Positions 12,501 through 22,479 of a stretch of 64,000 bases of DNA are shown piece by piece. The first letter of the stretch is position 1. Each line of letters starts with the position of its first letter. The position numbers and the translations under genes are program-made. The DNA is from Aphrophora alni (Eukaryota; Arthropoda; Insecta; Hemiptera; Aphrophoridae): contig OY740769.1 of the NCBI GenBank assembly GCA_963513935.1, forward strand, positions 38,033,120 through 38,097,119. The letters run 5' to 3'. The notes beneath the pieces are model-generated. The model did no database searches. It worked only from the letters and a program-made list of their open reading frames with translations, and had not been told where the DNA came from.

Positions 12501-12835
12501 GTGGAAGGTAAGGTTTAAATTTTACACACGCTTGTTTATTTGCTATAAAATTCTAATTGATATCGGAAATTTTTGTTTTTTGAAAAACAGTCTCTGCCTT
12601 TGTGTTTCCTCAGGATGAATGTTTGCTTTGTCTGTAATCACTTCCAGTAGATTTTAGTTTCATATGCTCACCAAATTTTTTTAATGGATTCTTTTATTTT
12701 GTTAATATTTTATTTAGTTAATAATATTAGGTGTTTGCCAAGTGTCAGTCTACCTGGTAAAATTTGATGTACCCAAATAACAACTTTTTTATCTGAGCAA
12801 GATGCTCTACTTGAAATGATATATGAAGTTATTTC
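9565..12835. other. Gene-free stretch with simple-sequence tracts
   Basis: AT-rich, no recognisable coding region. It contains G11 near 10577, C12 near 10658-10669, a CA run near 11336 and a T run of over 20 bases at 11388-11408. The 5' exons of the PARP gene might lie here, but I could not identify one with confidence. Confidence 0.4.
11570..11650 (+). repeat. Two-copy tandem repeat, ~41 bp
   Basis: AACAAAAATTCTCAAATTGT with ACTGGCTCGGAT is followed directly by a second copy (AACAAAAGTTCTCAAATTGT, ATTGGCTCGGAT), differing by a few bases. Confidence 0.8.
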
Positions 12836-12840
12836 AATTT

Positions 12841-12948
12841 AAAATTATTCAAGTTTCTAATTTTGGTACAATTAAAATTATTCAAGTTTCTAATTTTGGT
12901 ACAATTAAAATTATTCAAGTTTCTAATTTTGGTACAATTAAAATTATT
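12841..12948 (+). repeat. 33-bp minisatellite, about 3.3 copies
   Basis: The unit AAAATTATTCAAGTTTCTAA + TTTTGGTACAATT repeats three times without visible mismatch and then starts a fourth copy. It ends 56 bp before the acceptor of the PARP exon at 13005. Perfect identity indicates recent expansion. Confidence 0.95.
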
Positions 12949-13004
12949 GTAAAAAATATTTATTATTAAGCAATGCTAACACTAAACAACTGTCATTGTT
13001 TCAG

Positions 13005-13245
13005 CATGTTATCAGCAGTTCAACACTTTTATCCCGATACTTGGGATGTTATGGATTATAGAAACAAGAGGTATCAATTAATAGAAGTGGCTAAATATAG
13101 CACAGAATATAGAAATCTTGAAAGTAAATTCAATATTTTTGGAATTAGAGTTCAACGAATTAGGCGAATACAAAATCCTTATTTATTTGGAGGCTATTTA
13201 TTAAGGAAGGAACAATTGAAATATCGAAATATCAATGTAATTGAG
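13005..13245 (+). CDS. PARP exon A (penultimate)
   Basis: Acceptor TTGTTTCAG ends at 13004, and the donor GAG|GTAATT follows 13245. The exon starts one base before a codon boundary (C|ATG) and ends in phase 0. Codon frame is that of MLSAVQHFYPDTW... to ...INVIE. The ATG at 13006 is internal; homology to the family's Y/W-rich segment begins at FYPDTW. Confidence 0.75.
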
Positions 13246-16200
13246 GTAATTTTATCATTGGTAATTTAGTTTATATGTGTATATTAACTTGTTGGATGAT
13301 TAACTGTTTATTTGAGCATAGGCCTAATCAAATTTTATAGATAAGAAAAATCTACTTTTGTACAATTTCTCCCTCCTCTTATCTCCAAATCACACACTAA
13401 AAGAAAGAAAACTATAGGCAAGGAAGTTCTTTATTTCACACCAATCTGGATATTATGTAGTTTACACAATATTGGGACCAAAGTGGTTTAATTAAGTGGG
13501 TGTGTCTGTCATAAGTAAGTTAATTTGGAAAAAGTGTTAAAATGAGATTCAGCTAATATTGCTTCATAGTCCCCTAATACTAAAATACAATTGAAGTTAA
13601 TTTAAAATTACTTGATAAAAGATTTTGATAAAATTTAATTGGGAATTAAATGGAGTAAAAAGACAACTTATGTCAAATATTGCTCCTTCCAGAAACCTAA
13701 ACCTCTTTGTGCCCACTTCCAATGAATAATTATTCAGATTTTTTCTCACATGTAACTTATAATTCATGGTAATTATATAGCAGAGCTGCCTCACTTCAAA
13801 ATCAATTTTTATTCATCAAATAAATGTTGGAAAAATATTTTATTATCGAAAAAAAGTGTCGGAAAGATGATTACATAATATAATTACACAAGAAAATCTT
13901 AATCAGAGTCAAATTCTGCTGCAAATTCAGTAAAAGGGGAATTTATTGAATTTAAATGTATTTCACTCGTAATTCGCCATAAATGATGAAAACGAGTATT
14001 ATACTCATTGTACTTTCTTTTAAACATAAATTCGGCTATATGGCCATGGAAATGTTGTTTTGAATTTCCATATTGCGGCACATTTCCTCGCACTTCCCTC
14101 CATTGGCGTTCAATTGTCTGCGTATGTGCTTCAGTGTACGCATATGTAGGGCTGTATTATTATATGTCACGAAAGGTTTGGCCAGGTTGCTATATATATA
14201 TATATATATATATAACCACCTGGCCAAACCCTCCGTACGTTTATTGAAGTGAATGTCATGAGTATGAAAGATAACACAGAGTTAATTTTTTCACGAAAAA
14301 ACTACTTGTGTAATTGTATTATGTAATCATCTTTCCGACACTTTTTTTCGATAGTAAAATATTTTTCCAACATTTATTTTACGAATAAAACCCATAAAAA
14401 TTGATTTTGAAGTGAGGCAGCTCTGCTATATAATTACCTAATTCATATACAGTTTTAGCCAAATAAATTGAATTTTTTTCCTTTAACAATACTTTCAAAT
14501 ATAGGATTTTTTTCAAACTGCAATGTTACATTAAGATAATATAATTTTGTAGTAGTAGTACTAATTCAATCCTCTTTATGGGAGGTAGAGTTACATTTGT
14601 GCGAGGAATTTTATACTGAATAAATTTCATATTTAATAGTTGATTAATATTCAATAATCAGCAAAATGAATGTCAGTTGCTGCACCCAGGGTGGAGTCTA
14701 GGTTAGTATGTAATAGTTGTTAAAGATTATGCTGAGTATTTCCATACCGTGGCAAAATTTATGGGATGATTTTTGGGATAGTTTTCAACCAAAAAATAAT
14801 AATAAGCTATGTTGAAGAGCGGGAATTATACATCAATCTCACGTAATTGGAACCATATTAAAAATGTGCATGTATAAAACCATTTTATACTTTATGCAGC
14901 TGCATTGGCATACTTTTCAAATAATGAAGAAAATAGTCAGCTATATTTGTAGTGGGGGTAAGACCATCAGTCAGTGTCATAAACATGCTAGGTGCTTAGT
15001 GCATGTGAGCTTTGCAGTCACTTTGATAGATGAATCAAAATGGACCTTTACATCCACAAACAATCAGTTGAAGGTGATTTTTATTGTTTTTAATAATAAA
15101 ATTACTCTATGTTTTAATTTTAATAAAATATATAGTATTGTATTTATATAACATAAGTTATACCATTTTATACTGTGAATGAAGAGTTTTCCATAGATTT
15201 TTCATCCTAATCAAGTTCCTGTTGGTTTGAAAAGTTTCATCTCTCACTCTAGTATGACTATCTAGCGTAAAGTAGAATATATTTATGGATTATTGAATAT
15301 TATTATGTCATTGAACATTACAACTTAGTTCAGCTATCAAACGCTATATGACACTGATAAATCTGTGATAAACGGGACCATTGTGAAATATACTTAAAGC
15401 TTATTTATGCAATTTTTATAATGTTTATTTATTGTTTGTTCCATAAAGATATTATTGATAACACAAATCGATAAATAAACATTACTAAAATAAATAAGTA
15501 CATGTCCTACTCTACCAATTGTTAGTTTCGCTAGTGAACAACAGAGGTCGATTAGCTAAATGTTCTAGTATGTTGTACTTCTTAAAATTAATTTAGGCAA
15601 AAATTGGCTAATCGAGAGTGACAAACTTATACAGAGGAAAAGAAACTTTAACATCTGCTGTATAGATTTCAATATGTAGTGTTCAAAATGACTGTGAAAA
15701 CAAAACTAATTTGTGTATTTTCTTTTTAAAAAAATGAACAGCTTCATTTATTCATTCTAAGTTATCTAGAAAAGTGTCAAAATATTCTAGAAAGGAGCAA
15801 AAAAAATTTATCGCTGAAAGATGCTAAAGTGCTAGTGGAAATAAACTATTTTCAAAAATTTCAGTCAAAGTGTTATAGACAATGTACAACAATACTAAAA
15901 AATTGTTCAAGTATTCTATCTGAGACATCATCTTGTGAATCAAGGTAAGTTTATTGGTATAATAGTTACTTATTACTTATGAAATATTATTAATAACTCG
16001 ATAAACTCAATATATCCGTTAAGTATAACTTCCTTCTTTGTGCAAAAATTTTCACAATTTCGTAGTATACCGGTAGATAAAAATACGATCTCCATTGTTC
16101 GTTTTGAAAAGATCCCTTCATTGCGAGTAGAATAAAGAAAGAAGTAAAATTGGAAAGGACAGATAGCTAACGCAAGTATAAGTTGCGTACAGACAAGTTT

Positions 16201-19200
16201 AGCATTTTGCTTATTATTCTACAATTTCTATTAATCATAACATATGCTACAAATATAAAAAAAGACACAAAAATTATGAGAAGTATAGAGCAGACTTTCA
16301 TAGGTACAGCTCATGAAGAAGCCTATACAGAGATTCCATGTTTGTCAATTAAATAGTGATGCTAACGTAATAATAAGATGTTTAGAAACAGGTATTTTAA
16401 TTATACTGTTAGGGAATATGAATCATATTCTGAGTAATTAAAAAATTTATGTTACTTGAAGTGGAAATGTTCAACGTTACATCAATGCCACTCAATTGTA
16501 TCAAGCACTTTTAGATCTAAGTTGAGTGCATCATTGCCAGGATTTTATGCCTTTAAATCTAGCGCTACGTGTCGTGAAATCACAACATAGCAAAACTTTG
16601 CGGCTGCCTGCTGTCATGAATTCATGGCATCCCAGTCGGTGTGTGCATCCTGATGATGTGATTACACGACATATGGCAATGCTCACAATACTGGTTCAGT
16701 GTGAGCCTGGTTCTTGTATTAGGAAGATCTCTTATAGTATTGTCTTAGTTTTAACACTTTGAAGCCTAAGCTCGAGTATAGGTCGGGCAGTCGTGACAGC
16801 GCTCGACGCCGAAGCCCGAGTATACATCGGGCTGCTCTAAATAATTCTATATGATCGCGATGTCAGCATATAATCGGGTTTCGGCACTTTTGCTTAGCTA
16901 ATTGGTTATTTATCTTTGCATGTCTTTGATTTTCGAATAGTCTGTGCTGTTGATATGGACTAAATATAAATATTATAAAGCTGATGCTAGGCAACGTAAC
17001 ACGTCTATGATGAACGTAGCAGACATTTGTTTAGTTCAAAGTTAGTGACTGAGTAATCAAGATTCGTTATGTTTGTTTGTTGTTTTTCTTGAATACTAAA
17101 TACTTTTTGAGTTATGGTGAACCCAGAATGTTCAGTACTCCTTTGTGTACCTGAATGTTTCAAACTGTATCATACAAAGGCCAATTATGTTTAGTGAAGT
17201 GCTGTGTAGCTATTTTTGTTTGTGTGTGTATTTTACCCTTTTTCAAGACTAAGGAGTGTTGACTGTGAGTAAAATATCTATTTACATGTATATATATTTA
17301 AAAAGGTAATTTCTTTAGGTTTAAAATGATATATAATAAATCATATATAATATGATAAATATAACAAATACCACAATTTTTTAAAAACATGTCCAAAACC
17401 CCCAGGCACAGTAGGAAAGCAGAGCGTTAGAGAGTTAGGCTTCAAAGTGTTAATAATTAGTAGTGTTTATAATGTCTAGTACTTCTAGAAACATTTTAAA
17501 TCATTCTGATCAGTCAGAAGAATCTGATTCATCCGATTCTGGTGGCGAGACAACTGGCGTGAAGGAATATGAAAGTGCCGTTGAGGACGACAACATAACC
17601 TACAACCCCACGTTGTCAGCCGCAACTCAGGGGCTACACAACATTCCTTTGACAGGTAACAATGAACTGTTATGTGGAATTCCTGGCGAGAATAAGCCTC
17701 TTGATTGGTTTATGCTTGTACTCGATGTTATATTCCTCGAATCAATTATCAGAGAACAAAAAAATACGCATGTGAAGTATTTTTTGGCCCTACTCTCCAA
17801 CCAAAATCTCGTATAAACAGATGGAAGGACTTTACGGTTGAGGAGTTCAAAAGGTTTATTGGTCTACTTTTACACATGGGCATTGTTCGCCTCAACCAGT
17901 TTCAGGACTATTGAACACCAGCCGTCTTTTTTTTTTTTTTTTTTTAATATTCCGCAAGACGATGTCAAGAGACAGATTTCTCCTAATATTGAAATGCCTT
18001 CACTTTTCTTCACATGATACACAAGGAGATAAGCTCCACAAGGTTCGCCCCCTGATATCTTATTTCAATAATAAGATGGCTTCTTTAAATTACCCTTCAA
18101 GGGATCTTTCACTTGATGAAGCAATGATGTTATGGAGGGGGCACTTTTAGACAGTACGTAAAAAGCAAGCGTCACAAGTATTGTTTGAAACTTTACGCCC
18201 TTGCAGAACCTACATACAGGCTTTATAACTAACTTCACTATATATTCTGGTAAAGGGAGTGAATTATTCGGAAAGTTCATGCTTCCAAAGTTGCATTTTA
18301 TTTTATGAGAGTAAGGCTGAACAAGGATCACTCACTCTTTTTAGATAATTATTATAACAGTTTTACATTAACATCTCAGCTTCTTCGTAAAAATACGTAC
18401 TGTACAGGGACATTACGGCTTGATAGAAAGCACATACCGGAAGAAATAAAATCTGCAAAATTGAAAAGGGTGAAAAGATTGAAAGATGTGCAGAAAAAAT
18501 AATGATCGGGAAATGGAGGGATAAACGTGTTGTCAGCTATATTTCATCGGAGTTTGAAAACACTAATGGCACGTCTATGAATAGAAGGGGAGTCATCAGA
18601 GAGAAGCCATTGCCAATAATTAAATACAACGCAAACAGGGAGTTTGATCGGAAGGATCAGCTTTTGTCTTAATACCCATCTGACCACAAATCTCTTAGGT
18701 GGTACAAAAAAGTGTTCACCCACACCCTCCAAATGTTAATGATAAATGTATTCAGGCTATTCAAAATGACAAACTCTGATGATACATCGTCCCTGTTTGA
18801 CTTTCGAATTGCTATCATAGATGGGCTTTTACCTGAAGTCAATGAGCCGATTCCACCTAAACGTGGGTGAATGGTTCCACATGTTCTTTCTAAACTGACC
18901 AAACTTGACAAACGTGGCCGCATTCAACCAGAAAGTGCAAGGTGTCACATAGAGACAGAGCCGGATTTAGCATTTTGGCGCCCCTAGGCCCAATAATTTT
19001 TTCCACCCCCTAGTCTGGTTAAAGTTACTTCCCCAAAAACCTTTATTAAGAAATTATATCAAGCCTATGTTGTAACGAAGTTGATGCGTAATGTTGAAAA
19101 ATAGTTTAACTTTACCAACAATTATTTGTTCCAATAAACTTCAAAATCAGAATGATTTTTTTTGTAATCAATTCAAAAAATATGTTAAGTTATGGCTAAT

Positions 19201-22077
19201 TATTTTTATTTCTAGATATTTTTTAAAATATTTTTTTTCTCGGCTGTGCGCCCCCTGGGAGCTTGCGCCCATAGGCCCGGGCCTTCAGGGGCTATTGGGA
19301 AATCTGGCCCTGCATAGAGAAAAGATGGAAGGAAACTGTTTATTTCTGTGCAGAGTGTCCTGAGAAGCCAGGTTTGTGCGCTATAGTTTGTTTCGACAAA
19401 TATCATTCACAGTAAGCAGTGACATTTTAAGGTTATGGTTGGGAATATATATATATATATTACTAAATATACATATTTTGTAAAATAAAAACATCTTTAT
19501 CAAAACTGGTATTATCTCTTGTTATAACAACTAAAAAAGGGAATAAAATTGAGTGGATTTTCCCTAGGGACTGATGTCGTGTTTTCACGTCATGTCATAT
19601 GACGTCATAAATCATTCATTTAGGCCTATGGTAGGATGTTTTGCAGCTGTTCCTGAGATACCCATCCATCAAGGTAAGATTTTTCGCAATAAAAATTTTC
19701 AGTTCCCAAGATTTTTTTTCCGGCTTGTTTATAGGATTTTCAGATAGAAATGTAAATTCAGATTTAGCACTGAATGTGTTAAAGGATGTGACTTTAATCC
19801 TGCTTTCTATAGAAGAGGGGGGGGAAGAAACCCTGTTGATATTTTTAAGAAAATGAGAACTTTTTGTTAAACCATTTACAGACATATCAAATATACACGA
19901 CTGTAATATAAATGAACTTCAAAGAAAGATCGCAGAATTTGTGTGCAGAATGTATGGTCTAAAGTGTAATCAATTGACAACGTAAATACAGCATGAGTAG
20001 CAACATTCATTAAATCTTATAAAATGAATGAAAAGAAGATACATTTATGCTAAAAAATGTAATTGACAGGAATATTTCCTCCATGTCAATCGGAGCTGTA
20101 TCAACACATCTATGCTGATCATATATAGCACATCTTTGGAATCATGCTAATCAGTCAGTTTTATCGAAGTTATCACCCTTACACCATGGATGGAGGGAAG
20201 AAAATAATAAATACATTTTTAAGTGGTTTGACAGTGATCAAGTTCAAACGACAATAACTGGAGTAACAATCGTCAATGAAAATCTTGCAGGTACTTTTTT
20301 AACTTACTGTATATATTTTTATAACACATTGAAATTGAATTAAAGTAATGTCAATATAGCTGTAATATTATTTGTACTATTTTCTTACAAAAAACTTTGA
20401 ATGTGATGAAATGGAACCATCGGATAATGACGAAGATGACGCAGAGGAATTTGAGCAAGAATGAAATGTCTTCATGGACAGCTCATCATAGTTGCAAATT
20501 ATAGGAAATTGATCCATAATTTTTGTTCCAGTAACAATAAGCTTTCTTGTATATTGCTCAAATTTACTAATAAAATAAAAAATGATAATATTTAATATTA
20601 AAAGGATTTTAATCATAGTTTTTTTATGAATATATATTTTTCTATATACAGTAATTTAGAATTGATACAGACATGATTAGTATGAAAAATATATGGAAAA
20701 TTCGTTATTCACAGCAAAAAGTGGTGTAACTTATATTAAATGAATATAATACTTATGGAAATAATTGAAATATAGAGTAATTTTATTATAAACAACACTA
20801 AAAATCACCTTAAGCTGAATGTTTGTGGGTCAGTTCATCTGTCAAAGTGATGCAACGCTTAGATGCACTAAGCGCCCAGCATACTAAGTAATGATTTATA
20901 CTGAGACATTTTAACATGGTTCATTATATGTGACTAATGTGAAATTATCTAAAAAAATCATCCCATAAATTTTGGCATGGTATGAAAATACTCATACCAT
21001 AATTTTTTACAACAACTTTCACATGGTGCCTTCTTTAGTTCCACCACTACTGGAGTAGCTGACGATCAGATCTCTTATGTATTAGGAGAAAACTATTATT
21101 GTTACAATTTTTACTTGGTATAAAATGTATTAATATTTTAGACTGAAAATTATAAAACCACTAAAAGGCATCAGAACTATTAATATATATATTAATATAT
21201 ATGAGAGAGAGAGAGTGATTTTTCTTAAAAAGTGCTAGAACAGGATAGGTGACTAAAAGTTTCAGAGTAAAAAACCAGAGACCACTGTTATGAAACACTG
21301 TTTGTAATTCAGAAGTCCAACAATAGTTCAAAATTGTTGAAACAATTTTAGCAATTTCCCGATTTGTATCCTTAAAAGTGGATTTGGCAAGCAAAATTTT
21401 CATGTTCTCACTTTTCATAGTTTGCAAACGAGTGAAGCTCAAACACAAATATCTTGGTGATTATTATAACAAATCTCTAAGACTTATACCTATATTTGTA
21501 GACAATTCTCTAGACAAAGAAAAATTTTAAATTTATTCATCATTATAGGTCCACTAATTGATTATTTTTCTCTAAATGTTGTTCCAAATTTCATAGAAAT
21601 CTTTACAGTATAGATGAAATGTACCATATATCATAATATATAATTCATTAATACTAACCAAGGATATAAAATTATTACTAATTAATTGATCTCCTTCAAC
21701 TAATCAATTTGAATACTTTGATGAATACTTTACAAGAATTCACAACAAAATCCAATTACAATATTGTTACAATTAAATGTACAAGAAGAACCAGTGTTTC
21801 GTTTATTGGTTGCTTTCTATACTTTCAGAAAACAATGTACCATGCAGTAAACTCTCAAGAATTGTTTATTGCTTTGGAATATAACTTAGATACAAGAAGA
21901 TACAATAACAACACAGATAAATGCCCAATATTGTACGCTAATCCACAAGAAGCCATAAAAACAACCCAAGAAGAAATCATCATGTGCAAAGTTATTACTA
22001 ATAACTCAAATAATAACCGCGTTGTGAGTGAGTGTGATACAGAGCGGCTACCAGAATATGTTATAAAAGTAGCATAA
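13005..22077 (+). CDS. PARP-family ADP-ribosyltransferase, last two exons (partial)
   Basis: Two exons joined in phase encode the C-terminal catalytic part of a PARP of the PARP7/11/12/13 kind, which transfers ADP-ribose from NAD+ to proteins or binds such marks. Exon A has FYPDTWDVM, then YSTEYRNLESKF and the diagnostic IRRIQNPYLFGGYLL with RKEQLKYRN. Exon B starts KTMYHAVNSQELFIALEYNL, equivalent to the family's LFHGT region. It continues with CPILYAN (in place of GVYFA), IIMCKVI, and ends LPEYVIKVA (family YPEYVI). The first two catalytic positions, His and Tyr, are kept, but HGT has become HAV and the second loop is unusual, so activity may be reduced. About 162 residues are covered, shorter than the usual ~200-residue domain. 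The 8.6-kb intron (13246-21828) is packed with transposons. The 5' exons are not identified. Confidence 0.75.
13899..14140 (-). pseudogene. Merlin/ISXO2-type transposase, C-terminal end
   Basis: The frame contains EAHTQTIERQWREVRGNVPQ, the conserved H-T-Q-T-I-E-R block around the last catalytic residue of ISXO2-like transposases. It is followed by YGNSKQHFHGHIAEFMFKRK, typical of the C-terminus. It continues through RFHHLWRITSEI and stops at 13899 after an acidic tail. The upstream part, with the earlier catalytic Asp residues, is deleted and replaced by a TA-rich hairpin at 14175-14230. Confidence 0.85.
14175..14230. repeat. Perfect 13-bp hairpin around a TA tract
   Basis: GGTTTGGCCAGGT at 14175-14187 is the exact reverse complement of 14218-14230. 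Most of the 30-bp loop is an (AT)n tract (about 14191-14214). It lies inside the Merlin derivative, at its deletion point. Confidence 0.9.
14731..15074 (+). repeat. Dispersed repeat family 3, copy 1
   Basis: Shares with 20808-20998 (opposite orientation) the words CCATACCRTGSCAAAATTTATGGGATG, TAGTGCAT.T.AGC.TTGCA, CACTTTGAYAGATGAA and CACAAACA.TCAG.T.AAGG. A short open frame through it (about 14864-15151) has no family resemblance. Confidence 0.75.
15075..16745. other. Gene-free stretch (PARP intron)
   Basis: AT-rich. A slightly GC-richer patch at 16520-16700 gives a short open frame without recognisable motifs. Nothing else seen. Confidence 0.4.
16751..17457. mobile_element. piggyBac-type ends flanked by TTAA
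   Basis: TTAACACTTTGAAGCCTAA at about 16751-16769 recurs as its exact reverse complement at about 17436-17454. So a ~700-bp stretch is bounded by 15-bp inverted repeats inside TTAA, the piggyBac target. Just inside the left end are repeated palindromic blocks with CGAGTATA and CGGGC. A piggyBac transposase reading frame begins directly downstream at 17472. Either this is a MITE inserted beside the gene, or 16751 is the true left end of the larger element and the second copy is internal. Confidence 0.75.
17472..19415 (+). pseudogene. piggyBac-like transposase, near full length, broken
   Basis: Starts ATG at 17472 with an acidic/serine N-terminus (MSSTSRNILNHSDQSEESDS). After a frameshift near 17745 it reads RINRWKDFTVEEFKRFIGLL and GIVRLNQFQDYW. 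Then come FRKTMSRDRFLLILKCLHF and SLDEAMMLWRG (first Asp region), FRQYVKSKRHKY, LFLDNYYNSFTLTSQLL (second Asp) with TYCTGTLRLDRK, and FDRKDQLLS (third Asp) with SDHKSLRWYKKVF. The Cys-rich end reads ARCHIE...FCAECPEKPGLCAIVCF, interrupted by a 357-bp MITE at 18956-19312. All three DDD positions are still visible, but frameshifts, stops and a T run at 17929-17946 make it dead. Without the MITE the length is about 530 residues, near the family norm. Confidence 0.92.
18956..19312. mobile_element. hAT-type MITE nested in piggyBac, 8-bp TSD
   Basis: Ends are CAGAGCCGGATTT and, inverted, CAGGGCCAGATTT (11 of 13 identical). Perfect 8-bp duplication CATAGAGA lies at 18948-18955 and 19313-19320. The element has no reading frame of note and contains GC-rich subterminal blocks (GGCGCCCCTAGGCCC; GCGCCCATAGGCCCGGGCC). 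CAGGGCCGGATT-type ends with 8-bp duplications are typical of hAT MITEs. Removing it and one duplication joins the piggyBac Cys-rich domain, so it arrived later. Confidence 0.93.
19905..20475 (+). pseudogene. Unclassified repetitive insect ORF remnant
   Basis: Reading fragments in order are FVCRMYGLKCN (about 19940), FPPCQSELYQHIYADHI (20070), HLWNHANQSVLSKLSPLHHG (20130) and WREENNKYIFKWFDSDQVQ (20190). After a possible donor (GCAG|GTACTT, 20289) there is an acidic end NFECDEMEPSDNDEDDAEEF at about 20400. This order (MYG..LPP..L..H..RA.Y..IW..A....GW) matches a protein found repeatedly in insect genomes beside transposons, whose function I do not know. In-frame stops show decay. Confidence 0.5.
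20808..20998 (-). repeat. Dispersed repeat family 3, copy 2
   Basis: Reverse-complement relative of 14731-15074. With it, it forms an inverted pair about 6 kb apart inside the same intron. About 110 bases of copy 1 between the shared blocks are absent or diverged here. Confidence 0.7.
21000..21828. other. Gene-free stretch (PARP intron end)
   Basis: AT-rich, with a TA tract followed by GAGAGAGAGAG at about 21180-21216. No gene recognised before the exon acceptor. Confidence 0.4.
21829..22077 (+). CDS. PARP exon B (terminal)
   Basis: Acceptor TATACTTTCAG ends at 21828; the exon is in phase 0 and closes with TAA at 22075-22077. It encodes 82 residues from KTMYHAV to YVIKVA. It joins INVIE of exon A without a phase change, giving the continuous family pattern N-x2-E-K-T-M-Y-H. 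Confidence 0.75.
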   Translation, partial: KTMYHAVNSQELFIALEYNLDTRRYNNNTDKCPILYANPQEAIKTTQEEIIMCKVITNNSNNNRVVSECDTERLPEYVIKVA

Positions 22078-22160
22078 AATATTGGTATTATGAAAAGCAA
22101 ATATTTTTATACATTTTAAAGGTGGTATTTTATTATGCATTTCTGCATATTGACAGTATT

Positions 22161-22166
22161 AATAAA
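22161..22166 (+). promoter_or_regulatory. Candidate poly(A) signal for the PARP gene
   Basis: AATAAA 84 bases after the stop codon. In DNA this AT-rich the hexamer is common, so support is positional only. Confidence 0.35.
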
Positions 22167-22213
22167 TATGTTGCATACCTATTTATATTTTCTGTCTACA
22201 TTATAGGATATGG

Positions 22214-22478
22214 TTTCAGAGGATTATACCTCTGAGTCGGAGGATTATATGATGAGTCGTACAAAAATTTCATTTTTACACTTGAATGTGTTCTCAACAA
22301 ACCAAAATTAAACTTTAGTATTACATCACAGTACAGTCAACACTTTAAATACAACAAATAAATATGCTCTAGCCTAAACTACACACATAAAAAACACTGT
22401 CTTGTCTAACTTATGCCGAAATGTTGACCTTGGAGCTCAATTTTTATAATATAATATTGGAACTATAATCCTCTGAAA
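22214..22478. repeat. 15-bp perfect inverted repeat, ~265-bp span
   Basis: TTTCAGAGGATTATA (22214-22228) and its exact reverse complement (22464-22478) bound an AT-rich stretch without a reading frame. The left arm is followed by a second, local GAGGATTATA at about 22240. Could be a short MITE; no clear target duplication. Confidence 0.5.
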
Positions 22479-22479
22479 T

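Larger units (their letters stand above)
13768..14438 (-). mobile_element. Merlin-type deletion derivative with 8-bp TSD
   Basis: Arms of about 125 bp (13768-13892) and 134 bp (14305-14438) are inverted repeats of each other with few differences; outermost bases are GGTAATTATATAGCAGAGCT. The exact 8-bp direct repeat TAATTCAT lies directly outside both ends (13760-13767 and 14439-14446). Between the arms is the 3' end of a Merlin (IS1016/ISXO2-type) transposase gene. GG ends, 8-bp duplication and the transposase type agree. It sits in the PARP intron and lacks most of the transposase, so it could only move in trans. Confidence 0.9.

Noticed and set aside
14864..15151. Possible middle exon of the PARP gene (95-codon frame)
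   Set aside because: It lies on dispersed repeat family 3 and exons A and B already join in phase with a continuous family pattern.
16526..16762. 78-codon frame before the piggyBac end
   Set aside because: No recognisable motif; ends inside the piggyBac terminal repeat.
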